Assembly (NCBI GenBank): GCA_964006375.1
Contig: OZ023270.1
Span: 73,312,082 to 73,376,081, forward strand
Source of the DNA: Tillus elongatus
Taxonomy: Eukaryota > Arthropoda > Insecta > Coleoptera > Cleridae
Reading direction: 5' to 3'
DNA: 64,000 nt
Below are positions 53,860 through 64,000 of the stretch, piece after piece (within the stretch, counting starts at the first letter, position 1; each line of letters starts with the position of its first letter). Both the position numbers and the translations under genes were made by a program. The notes below the pieces were generated by a model. It had not been told where the DNA came from and searched no databases. It was given only the letters and a program-made list of their open reading frames with translations.

Positions 53860-54770
53860 AAAAAGCTCAAGAAGTACCAGCAATTTTATGGTTTTTCTTC
53901 AAAGTGACGTTTTAGAGCTGTTTTCTTTCCTTTGCTTCTTTTTTGCGATTGTTGCATTAAACGTCAGCATGCTGCTTAATCTTCTGAAGCCCACTTGTCT
54001 TGCAATACTTGAAACAGTTGTAATAACTTCAAATGCGTTACCTAGTCGTCTAACACTGTTTTCAAGGTTGCTATCGACAGTAATAGGCTTTGGATTATCT
54101 GCATTTAAAGTAAAATTATGACTGTCGGTTATAAAAGCGTGATCAGAAATTTTCACCGAGTTTCATGGGAATATTCCACATGTTCTAAATCCGGAAACTC
54201 CAATTTGAATGGTTGCTGCCTTTCTCCGTCCGCTGTTAAGCACTAATAGAAACTGGAATCCGCTAATTTTTCTTCGTGAATAAGTGTACACAGTTTCTGT
54301 AAGCTTAAGACCAGTAATTGTCTAGATGTTTGAAAAAAGATCGGTCCAATGACTCGAGCCAGTGTGTTGTATGGCTTGGTAACCACAACAAAATTACATC
54401 ATCGACAGCTAAATCCATAATTTCAACATCAGAACAATGGGAATAATGACCATCTAAGATTAATAACACTTTTCCAGCTTCAGTTCTTGGGATAAAATCT
54501 TCTAACAACCATGTTTTAAAAATATCTTAGGTCACGCATGTAGACTTTTCACTTATGACTGACTACTTTGCTACCAGGAGGCAAGACCTCTTCGGATTCA
54601 CGTTTTTTTTCTCTTCATATTGTAATAATGAGGTACTCCTGTTTCGTTAGCCAACAATAAATTCATTGATTTTTGTTGCCCTTACTTGGTGAAACTGGTC
54701 CATACTACATACAGACTTGGAGACTACTTTTCTGGCTTAACTGTTGGTTTTCGTTTTTGTAGGTGAAGGA
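53860..54770 (-). pseudogene. pogo/Tigger-like (DDE_1) transposase relic
   Basis: Minus strand 54508-54305 reads LLILDGHYSHCSDVEIMDLA, then LLWLPSHTTHWLESLDRSFF. This matches the pogo-type DDE_1 block LLDGHxSHxxxxxxxxA...LPPHTTHxLQPLDxxxF, with the second catalytic Asp in LDGH. 54156-53899 is the C-terminal region. Gln-Pro has changed to Glu-Ser in the second motif, and frames are broken. Confidence 0.75.
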
Positions 54771-55029
54771 CGTAGCCAGCGCGTGAGTTAACTGGAGCAA
54801 GTGGCCCTTATGAATTCTGGATGTTCTAGGATGTTCTTCAATAAATGTTAATTCTAATCATATCTTTGTACAGAAGTTGTTTTCATTTATAGTTAAATAA
54901 TCGAAATAACTTATTTACCTAAGATAGTGATCGGATTATTGTTATATTTCCACGAGTATTGCGTTTGCAAAATTAATTATTTTAAAATCGATTTTCTATT
55001 GTCTAAAAAGTTATTTTCTCTATTTTTAG

Positions 55030-55241
55030 GCAATGGAGAGACGGATAATCCTATTATAAAACGGATCTTTCAAACAGGATCTAGCGTAGGAAAAGAAGCA
55101 AATATAGAATGTACTGTCGAAAACCTTGGAAGCTTTGAACAGAGGTGGTCAAAAGTTGACGAGACAAATTCTAAGATAATTATTTCCGAGGGAGAATCGC
55201 TGATAATCAGTGATCCGCGGTTTGCTCTCGCATATGATAAC
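55030..55241 (+). CDS. Gene B exon 2: first half of Ig domain 1
   Basis: Acceptor CTATTTTTAG ending at 55029 and donor GTAAGT at 55242. It starts with two bases completing the Cys codon of exon 1 and ends in phase 0. It encodes NGETDNPIIKRIFQTGSSVG, the first Ig Cys (ANIECTVEN), and ...GESLIISDPRFALAYDN. The last motif is the lachesin-family D-strand signature (lachesin: DSRFxLRYD). The usual B-to-C Trp is displaced (FEQRWSKV), as in other lachesin Ig1 domains. Confidence 0.85.
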
Positions 55242-55486
55242 GTAAGTTAAATGAAACCTTTATGTTGAGATAAACATTTAAGTCAATTAATTTTCATTAA
55301 AATAATTTGTTCGCCTTTATTGCTATAGGTCATATTGTTGACAATTATATAATGAAATCTTCTTTATATATTTGTATGATTATGTAAAAACGTTATCCAA
55401 TATGTTAGGGTTAAAAATATATACTTTAAAGATATTATTATGTAATTGAATTAATCAGTTTGTTGCAAAAACAATGTAAGGCATTT

Positions 55487-55626
55487 TTAGCGAATTTTCA
55501 TTAAAACAATTCGCTAGTAGAGAGGTATCGATGGTGAGACTTTGCAACAATGTTTTTAAATGAGCGCGAACTAGGACCCCTAGAACCGATATCCGGGGTC
55601 AGTTTAAATGTTTATTTATTTATATA
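55487..55626 (+). mobile_element. TA-centred repeat, copy H (left block only)
   Basis: Diverged hairpin (TTAGCGAATTTTC) and the block to CCGGGGTCAG, ending at a short TATATATA where a mariner-type end (CAGGCTGTATTTAAATG, 55629) begins. Confidence 0.7.
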
Positions 55627-55628
55627 TA

Positions 55629-56000
55629 CAGGCTGTATTTAAATGAAGGGGCACCAGAGATTTCTTTGGTGAAAATAAATTGATTTACCATAACATACAT
55701 ATATCCCAAGTCGCATAATAAAAAATATACAGGGTGTCCAACTGTCAAATAAAAAATGGTTTTTCCTTAATAATTTCTAAACTTTTAGACAGATATGTTT
55801 CACATATTATAGCAAACAAGACATTTTTTCAAGTTTGGAAGAATAATATAATAATTATTTTTGGCTGTCACCAATGATATAGTAATGTAAAATACTAAAT
55901 GTGCGCATACGTTTTGCGGAATAAGATTGAAGCCAGCATTAGAGAGAGTTGAACATAAGCTGAAATCAGTACGTGCAAGAAAGATAGGTATAATTAGGTC
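55629..56000. repeat. Mariner-type terminal repeat remnants
   Basis: Two TA-plus-CAG starts in the same direction: CAGGCTGTATTTAAATGAAG at 55629 and CAGGGTGTCCAACTG at 55731. No transposase is recognisable. 56000-56234 shows nothing. Confidence 0.45.
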
Positions 56001-56234
56001 ACGTGACATAGGGCGCCCGCGTAGGATTATTACATTGCCTTATATGAAACAAAGGGCAAATTATTTTATTTTAAAACATTAATATTAGAATACAGTTTTT
56101 TAATTTATCGTAATGTATAAACAATTAGTAATGATTGATATATAGAAAGCACAGCTAAATTAGATTGCAGGCAAATATTTTTGGTTGGCAATCTCTTCAT
56201 GGAAAGTTATATTATAAACTTTTAAAAGGTAAAA

Positions 56235-56380
56235 ATTTTGATTAAAAGCTTTTATAACTAATGGTGCTAATAATATTAACTTGTTCTGTATTTTCTCATC
56301 TCCTCTTCATTGATTTACTACAAAAGGTAAATAATGGTATTTTAACATATATACTTTTGAGCTATGTAAAATCATTGAAA

Positions 56381-56387
<7 letters not shown>
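56235..56387 (+). repeat. 150-bp inverted duplicate block, copy 2
   Basis: Identical to the reverse complement of 48857-49006. The ATG at 56261 opens a 22-codon hydrophobic stretch up to a possible donor (AAG|GTAAAT at about 56327). It lies between a (TA)n array and unrelated DNA. Confidence 0.8.

Positions 56388-56469
<82 letters not shown>
56388..56469. repeat. (TA)n microsatellite left of mariner
   Basis: About 82 bp of TA between the 150-bp block and the mariner end. Confidence 0.95.
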
Positions 56470-56472
<3 letters not shown>

Positions 56473-58229
56473 GTGGCGCATTGAAAACGAAACAGACCGA
56501 TTTGCGTCCAGAGAATTTTTTTTAAGAAACGCTGAAACACGTCAATTTTAATATTGAGGGAGACATGTTTTGACATAAAACTCAACTTTGTCACATCAAC
56601 CTCTTAAGGGTGGTAATAACAACCCTTATATTTTAAATAGGGAACATAGGTCGAGTGTTACATCATTTGAAAGCTATTTCTTTTCTGAATTCAGAACACT
56701 AATTTTTTTGGAAGTTTTATCAACTCGTTTAAAAATGATTCACAGTTGGAGTTGCAAGAACGTATTTCATTCATTGTGATAAGAAATGCACTAATTAGTC
56801 AATTTTTCGTTGAAAAAAACTAAAAAACAAAACCAAACGTTCAAAAATGTTTATTCAGTTTCAAATTGTTGACCACCAGCTTCCATACAAAAGTAAAAAC
56901 GAGCTCTGACATTCTGGAGCATTTGTGGAGTTATTAGACGGCATTCTTCAACAATGCGTCGTCGTAATTCTTCCAGAGAGTCCGGTTCTGTTGCTTAAAT
57001 TCTACTCTTTAAACGGCCCCTTAGAAAGAAGTCTAAAGGAGTTAAATCCGGTGATCTAGGGGACAACTCAATAGCACCTCTACGCCCAATCCATTTTCCT
57101 GGAAACTCTCTGTTTAAAAACACCCTAACACGTTGTGAAAAATGCGGAGGAGCTCCATCTTGTTGAAACACTAATTGATTTTCTTGATAGCGACTATCAT
57201 TTTCAACAATGTCAATTAGTAGAGGGTAAACGATATCTTCTAGTAACTCCAAATACGTTTCGCCACTCATATTGACGTAAAAAAAATTGGTCCGATTAAA
57301 CGGTCTCCAAAAATGCCAGTCCAGACATTCAATTTCTGTGGAGTTTGAGTGTGGACTTCGTGAACATTTCTTGGATTATCTGCCCAATAACGACAATTAT
57401 GACGATTGACTGTAGAGTTTAATAAAAACGTACACTCGTCTGAAAAACAGATTTTGAACAGAAAGTTCCCGTTATCAGCTATTGGTGCCGTCATAACTTT
57501 ACAAAACTCCAGCCGCCGATCAAAATCATCTATATTCAGTTGTTGTACAAGATGAAACGGGTGACATTTATGATGCTTCAATATTTGCTGCATAGTTCTT
57601 CTTTTGATGTTTGAAACAGTGGCCAATTTTCTCGTGCTCAAAGTTGGGTCTGCAGCAATTTGTCCTAAAACTTCAATCTCAGTAGTCTTATTTCTAACCG
57701 GAAATTCACATTCAGGATCCCGTTTTTTGTTGGCCACTGAACCACTTTGTCGAAACTTTGCAACTAACTCCAAAATTTATTTTCTGTTAACATGTATGTT
57801 CGGATGTCGTTCATTAAACAAATTTGCGGTATGGTTGGCACAGTCATCGTTTTTAAAAAAATGAGTAATTATTTCAACTCTTTCTTCTACAGAATACACC
57901 ATTGTGAAATTAATTTTCGGTAGTACTATCAAGTATCAAACCGACCGATAAACTGTAATAATAAACCGCATTTCTCTCATTCCAATAAGAAATGTTCTGA
58001 TAGTCAATTTTTTGTTTACAAACCAACAAAACATTGACTATCAGCACATTTCTGATCGGAATGAGTGAAATGCGTTTTTGCATCTTCAACTGTAAATAGT
58101 TTTTAAACGAGTTGATGAAAAAATAGTATGCTGAATTCAGAAAAGAAAGAGCTTTGAAATGATGTAACACTTGACCCATGTTCCCTATTTAAAATATAAA
58201 GGTTGTTATCACCACCCTTAAGGGCTTGA
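56470..58229 (-). mobile_element. DD41D mariner family 2, copy 2 (right end lost)
   Basis: The left terminus is AAAGGTGGCGCATTGAAAAC (first bases changed from CAGGG). The inverted right repeat is present from about 58100 but breaks off at 58229, after CACCACCCTTAAGGGCTTGA, where another mariner relic starts. Orientation is opposite to the copy at 46.9 kb. Confidence 0.8.
56851..57902 (-). pseudogene. DD41D mariner transposase (family 2, copy 2)
   Basis: Start ATG at 57902 (MVYSVEERVEIIT). A stop follows at NRK*ILEL near 57777. The 168-codon frame 57773-57267 carries the HTHs and first Asp (FSDECTF). A one-base shift occurs in the GPIFF region. 57270-56995 has the second Asp (FQQDGAPPHF) and third Asp (TPLDFF), 41 residues apart by my count. 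The tail stop is at 56851. Two or three lesions only, so it is younger-looking than most relics here. Confidence 0.85.
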
Positions 58230-58231
58230 AT

Positions 58232-58745
58232 ATTTCAAGAGAAAATGTTAATATTTTATCCAATATTTTGTTTGTTGATGAAGCCTCATTTCAAAGACAT
58301 GGTTTAGTAAACCATAACAATATTCATTCATGGTCTGATCAAAACCCCCACCATCGATATTTCAGCATAATTTTTGGTTAAATGCATAGGCAGGAATTAT
58401 AGGAGATTCCTCGGCGTCTCGGTGCAGCGGAAGATCTGAGGATTTCAAATGAACAACTCCAAATATTCCTTGAACGCGCACGATGGAGCTCCTGCCCATA
58501 GTACATTAGCTGTTAGTCAATAGTTAAAATTAAAATTTCCTGCGAGATGGATAAGTCGAGGGAATAATGTACCCGTAAAATAACCTGCGCGATCACCAGA
58601 CCTCACACCCATGGACTACATTTCATGGGGTCACCTAAAAATATTGTTTATTTCAACCCTATTGATAGTATGGAAATGCTTCCTTAAAGAGTTTTTTAGC
58701 TGCTGGGGAAGTAAGGAACGACAAAAACATTTTTGCAGGGGTACG
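58232..58745 (+). pseudogene. Mariner-like transposase relic (fourth lineage)
   Basis: Plus strand: NILFVDEASFQRHGLVNHNN, SWSDQNPHH, then after frameshifts RSPDLTPMDYISWGHLK and a C-terminal piece. The second catalytic block is unreadable. It joins directly to the truncated end of the previous mariner. Confidence 0.65.
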
Positions 58746-58794
58746 TCGTAATCTTAATCGTAGAATTATAATGTTTACAAGAAAGTAAAATAAG

Positions 58795-58900
<106 letters not shown>

Positions 58901-58950
58901 GAGGCCTAGGGTTGAACACACTAAGACCTCACAGACGATCTCCGGCGAGA

Positions 58951-59439
58951 TTTGGGGAGTAGGCAGATTGAGGCCCCGTAATCGAGCTACAACAACCAAA
59001 CCTACCTTTATCCACCGCTCTAAGGAGTAGGCAGATTGAGGCCTTAGAGTGTCCTTACATATTTCCTTTACCTACCTTTGTCCACCACTCTAAGGAGTAG
59101 GCAGATTGAGGCCTTAGAGTGTCCTTACATATTTTCTTTACCCACCTTTGTCCATCACTCTAAGGAGTAGGCAGATTGAGGCCTTAGAGTGTCCTTACAT
59201 ATTTTCTTTACCCACCTTTGTCCATCACTCTAAGGAGTAGGCAGATTGAGGCCTTAGAGTGTCCTTACATATTTCCTTTACCCACCTTTGTCCACCACTC
59301 TAAGGAGTAGGCAGATTGAGGCCTTAGAGTGTCCTTACACATTTCCTTTACCCACCTTTGTCCATCACTCTAAGGAGTAGGCAGATTGGGGCCTTAGAGT
59401 GTCCTTATATATTTCCTTTACCTCTTGAAAATGGCTCCA

Positions 59440-59440
<1 letters not shown>
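58951..59440. repeat. 70-bp minisatellite, six regular units
   Basis: TAAGGAGTAGGCAGATTGAG recurs at 59021, 59091, 59161, 59231, 59301 and 59371, exactly 70 bp apart, with few substitutions between units. A diverged 68-bp unit precedes it at about 58953. A last partial unit ends at about 59421. Confidence 0.95.
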
Positions 59441-59690
<250 letters not shown>

Positions 59691-59834
59691 ACCGGCATGC
59701 GTGGTTTCCGAGAAAATTGTAAAACGGTCCACGACATGATTCTCGCTGATCGCCGAAGTGCGAAGAGTAGCAGATGCCGTAGGCGTATTGTAAGGAACCG
59801 CTATCAATATTTTACGCTAGTTGAGTGCATAATG

Positions 59835-60480
59835 GTGTAGGCCCGAAGAGTGCCGCGATTACTTAGTGTGGACAACAAGCGGACACGGCTGTCGATGTCA
59901 AAGCAGTGTTTACTCCTGTTTAAGCGACATTTGCTGCGTCGAGTCGTCACCGTTGATGAAGCATAGATACACTATTATACGCCACAGACCAAGCAACAGT
60001 CCAAAAATGGATGAATCTGTTCCGAAGAAGGCGAAGACAGCGTCATCTAAAGGAAGGGTCATGGTCTCAATTTGTTGAGATTCACTGTGTTTATAGAAAG
60101 AAAAAACGATCACGAGGCAATAGTACAATGAATTCTTGGATCTATTCAATAAGAAATTGAAGGAGACCCATTTGGTTAAGAAAAAAGTGCAGTTTCACCA
60201 CAATGACGCACCAAGACATTCATCCAGAGTTGTCGCGGCTAAATTGCATGAACTGCGCTTCTAATTGCTGCCGCACTCACCGTACTCGCCCGACCTGGCT
60301 CCCTGCGACTTTTTTCTGTTTCCAACATGAAAAGATGGCTCGGGGGAAAATTCAATTCAAACGAACCTTCTCGTTATCGCCCAGAATCGTATTTTAAAGA
60401 GTTGACAAATCGTACTTTTTGGAGGGGTTTAACAAATGGCAGAAACTTTTGGAATAGTGCATCAACCTTAGAGGAGATTA
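59835..60480 (+). pseudogene. DD34D mariner (Mos1/irritans-type) transposase relic
   Basis: Plus strand in mixed frames: RRVPRLLSVDNKRTRLSMSK, FVTVDEA (first Asp as VVTVDEA), QTKQQSK, KKAKT...GRVMVSI, then HHNDAPRHSSRVVAAKLHEL and HSPYSPDLAPCDFFLFP. Counting from HHND to the Asp of PCDFF gives 34 residues: classical mariner spacing, unlike the DD41D copies. Stops and frameshifts throughout. It lies in the gene B intron before exon 3. Confidence 0.75.
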
Positions 60481-60637
60481 AAAAATTAAAAAACATTGTG
60501 AAAAACTTCGTTCATAACACGGGCATTATTTTTTTTCCATATTTATACAAAGAAATATAACATCTAACTAAGAATTTTAAAATGTTACGTTACTCGTCGA
60601 CAGAACAGTGATAATAATAATAACTTAATTTTTGTAG

Positions 60638-60791
60638 GATACCACCACCTATTTCCTGTGGATAAGCGGTCTAAGTCAACAAGACGCAGGAACGTACCAA
60701 TGTGAAATTATAAATCCTGTAGATGATGATGTTGTGGAGATAAGTGAAGTTATCATCAATCCAATAAATGACAAGTCAAATGAAGAAACTG
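60638..60791 (+). CDS. Gene B exon 3: second half of Ig domain 1
   Basis: Acceptor TTAATTTTTGTAG ending at 60637 and donor GTAAGC at 60792. It begins in phase 0, continuing exon 2 (...AYDN|DTTTYFLWISGLSQQDAGTY). It contains the second Ig Cys (GTYQCEIIN) and ends in an acidic linker (NDKSNEETG) in phase 1. The DTTTYFLWI...DAGTYQC pattern matches the E-F strands of lachesin Ig1 (STYxLQI...DAGxYxC). Confidence 0.9.
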
Positions 60792-60863
60792 GTAAGCACG
60801 CAATTGAAATTTCTACAAGCTTTTGTTTAATTCAACTACATAAAAAAGTAACTTTCTTTCTAG

Positions 60864-61096
60864 CAACAGAATCAAGACAGGATAATTTACCATCAATCAC
60901 TTATATCAGTGAAAAGCAAACAGTTTATGAAGGAACTGTAATGAAACTACATTGCCAAGTGGCAAATGTTGTAGGCGATAATTATGTTGGTTGGTTCAAA
61001 ACTAACAACAGCGTAAATATAGATTACAAAATGCCTATATCTCTTGGAAGAAACATGCTAATTAATGATGCGAGGTATAACTTGGATGTCGAAGGG
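60864..61096 (+). CDS. Gene B exon 4: first half of Ig domain 2
   Basis: Acceptor CTTTCTTTCTAG ending at 60863 after a 72-bp intron; donor GTGAGT at 61097. It starts in phase 1 and ends in phase 0. It encodes PSITYISEKQTVYEG, the first Cys (KLHCQVAN), Trp (YVGWFKTN), and NMLINDARYNLDVEG. The exon stops at the same place in the Ig fold and in the same phase as exon 2, so domain 2 seems to be a duplicate of domain 1. The rest of the domain is beyond the window. Confidence 0.85.
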
Positions 61097-61329
61097 GTGA
61101 GTAATTTAGTTCGTTATTTATTTATTTGTTATAAAAGTTGTACCATGTGTTTACAAAAAAGCTAATGCTTGTGATTTTATTTGAACACGATTTTGATAAG
61201 CTTTCATCTTCGTAACCTCTAACTTACCAAATTACATCTTTGTGCTATCGCTTACAAATTTGTATTCAAATTGTGACTCACTTGCGATTTTATTTGGCAT
61301 AACAATATTTGTTTTTAAAGTATAACTGC

Positions 61330-62092
61330 ACCAAAAATTAAGCGTAGATGATCTTGATGAACGCATGCCAAGATTTTTCCCAAGAAGTGTTGGATGTCAT
61401 TGAAGTTAATGCTAGCTTCATCAACAACATAGCTTTTGTGATGAAGCAACATTTTGTGTTATCGGTTTTGTAAATAGTCATAATTGTCGGTACTGGTCAG
61501 ACTGCAACACTGGATGGAAGAGGCTCATGGTCAATATCCGCAGAAAATAAACGTCTGGGCGGATCTAGCTGGAGCAAAAATTATTGCGCCTTTCTTTTTT
61601 GAGAAAAACTTTGAATAGCGGATTGTTATCTATAACTCGTTCGTGACCAGATTCTGCCAGAACTCATTCGTTTATTACCTAGCCCCGCAAATAATCAGCA
61701 CCTGGCAGACAACATTTGGCATCAGCAGAGTGGTGCTTCACCCCACTATGCAGCTGAGGTCAGACAATATCTAAATCAAGTATTACCGCAGAGGTGGTTG
61801 GAAAAAAGAGGATGCATAGAATGGCCGGCGCGGTCACCAGATTTAACCCCATTCGACTGTTTCCTTTGCGATCATTTAAAATCGCTGGTTTATTGGAACC
61901 TTCCTCAATCTTTATGCGAGCTAAAAGATCGAATCACAACTGCTGCTCACGAAATAACACCAGAAAATATTCAAAACGTTTTAAGGCCATTGGTCGATGG
62001 ACCGGGGTATTGTCAAGCCGTTGTTTGTTCAATTGTCTTGTTTAATTTTAAATATTTTGTAATGCGTAAGTGTATTGTATTTAGTTTTATCT
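61330..62092 (+). pseudogene. Mariner-like (DD41D-type) transposase relic
   Basis: Plus strand: FVNSHNCRYWSDCNTGW, then WHQQSGASPHYAAEVRQYLN (second catalytic Asp replaced by Ser), RRGCIEW-like and WPARSPDLTPFDCFLCDHLK, and C-terminus to the stop at 62092. Related to the transposase at 12.2 kb (VNRHNCRYWSDENP) but heavily mutated. 62093-62320 shows nothing. Confidence 0.75.
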
Positions 62093-62320
62093 AGTTGTTC
62101 TCTCACTTACACAGATCCTGCAATACATATTACACTTCTGGTTTCCATTCATTTAAATAAGTTTCTTGACCGGGCACACTTTAAGATACAGAACATTATG
62201 TCACAATTTATTTTACTGGATGTATAGCACACTTCATGCAAAATATATTTCTCTTTCAAAACCAACAACTATAAATAGTATAAATCTGTCACGTTTATTA
62301 TATCACCCTAAGATTCGGTT

Positions 62321-63856
<1,536 letters not shown>

Positions 63857-64000
63857 TAAATTGGGGTTTTCCTCAAAACGTCAAAGTTGCGACTTAAAAC
63901 GTCAAAATCGGCAACATTTTGGCAAATAACTTGAAACTAATACGGGCTATGGAAATCAAATGTCTCAAGAAGGATGTTTTACAAACACTGAAGTCTTAGT
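63857..64000 (+). mobile_element. TA-centred repeat, copy K (runs off the window)
   Basis: TAAATTGGGGTTTTCCTCAA onward matches the internal block of copy B (about 2575-2730). Its left half including any array is absent. Confidence 0.7.

Noticed and set aside
53899..54156. 85-codon minus-strand frame as an independent host gene
   Set aside because: It follows pogo-type DDE motifs in order on the same strand and is best read as the C-terminus of that relic.
56261..56327. Block at 56261 as an alternative first exon of gene B
   Set aside because: A donor after AAG would be phase 0, which fits exon 3, but the frame would then skip the first half of Ig domain 1; the identical inverted copy in intron 1 also points to a repeat. 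Kept only as a finding.

Overview
This is a eukaryotic, almost certainly insect, genomic window. It is AT-rich, its only host genes are spliced immunoglobulin-superfamily (IgSF) genes of the lachesin/amalgam type, and the rest is a dense graveyard of transposable elements (Tc1/mariner, pogo, piggyBac, Gypsy, BEL/Pao, several non-LTR classes, Penelope-like, tRNA-SINE). A beetle would fit, but the sequence does not fix the order.

Two host genes lie on the + strand. Gene A (1 to about 28.9 kb) enters the window in mid-gene. Five exons are visible: the end of one Ig domain (1-205), three one-domain exons (3642-3953, 10697-11032, 22784-23125) and a last exon (28561-28799) encoding a Cys plus an amphipathic helical tail, with a polyadenylation signal at 28919. 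Every intron is phase 1 and every junction restores an open codon. Gene B starts at 46447 with a signal-peptide exon (46447-46498), then an 8.5 kb intron, then exons at 55030-55241, 60638-60791 and 60864-61096, and runs off the right edge. The same fold family and orientation suggest a tandem IgSF cluster. Both proteins are probably extracellular adhesion or recognition proteins.

The introns and the 17.6 kb between the genes are filled with repeats. The dominant one is a non-coding element of about 1.3 kb with a long (TA)n array inside, which I call the TA-centred repeat. Its complete or partial copies lie near 0.7-2.1, 2.1-3.4, 7.0-8.4, 11.4, 37.0-38.4, 43.4-44.7, 51.6-53.0, 55.5, 62.3-62.9, 62.9-63.9 and 63.9 kb. 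Its ends are inverted repeats and its architecture recalls Helentron/DINE-type elements. Seventeen (TA)n arrays occur, nearly all inside or at the edge of a mobile element.

Region by region: 4.4-6.8 kb holds a mariner relic and an RNase H-bearing LINE. 8.5-9.9 kb is a deleted mariner. 10.0-10.25 kb is a palindrome with hammerhead-ribozyme-like motifs. 11.7-13.7 kb is a near-intact DD41D mariner with very long inverted repeats. 13.8-22.1 kb is a nest of Gypsy, BEL and LINE copies. 23.2-28.2 kb holds two copies of one LINE in an intron of gene A. 29.2-36.1 kb holds LINE, RTE, Penelope and SINE pieces. 38.4-40.3 kb is a mariner split by a LINE. 40.9-43.1 kb is a piggyBac relic split by a LINE. 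46.9-58.2 kb has three related DD41D mariner-family copies, other transposon relics, and a pogo relic. 58.9-60.5 kb has a 70-bp minisatellite and a DD34D mariner relic.

I found no protein-coding system that looks wholly new. The most interesting signals are structural: hammerhead-like motifs inside palindromes, the TA-centred repeat family, a 150-bp block kept identical in inverted copies beside two diverged mariners, and (TA)n arrays acting as repeated landing sites. All positions were read by eye, so repeat edges are good to a few bases at best.
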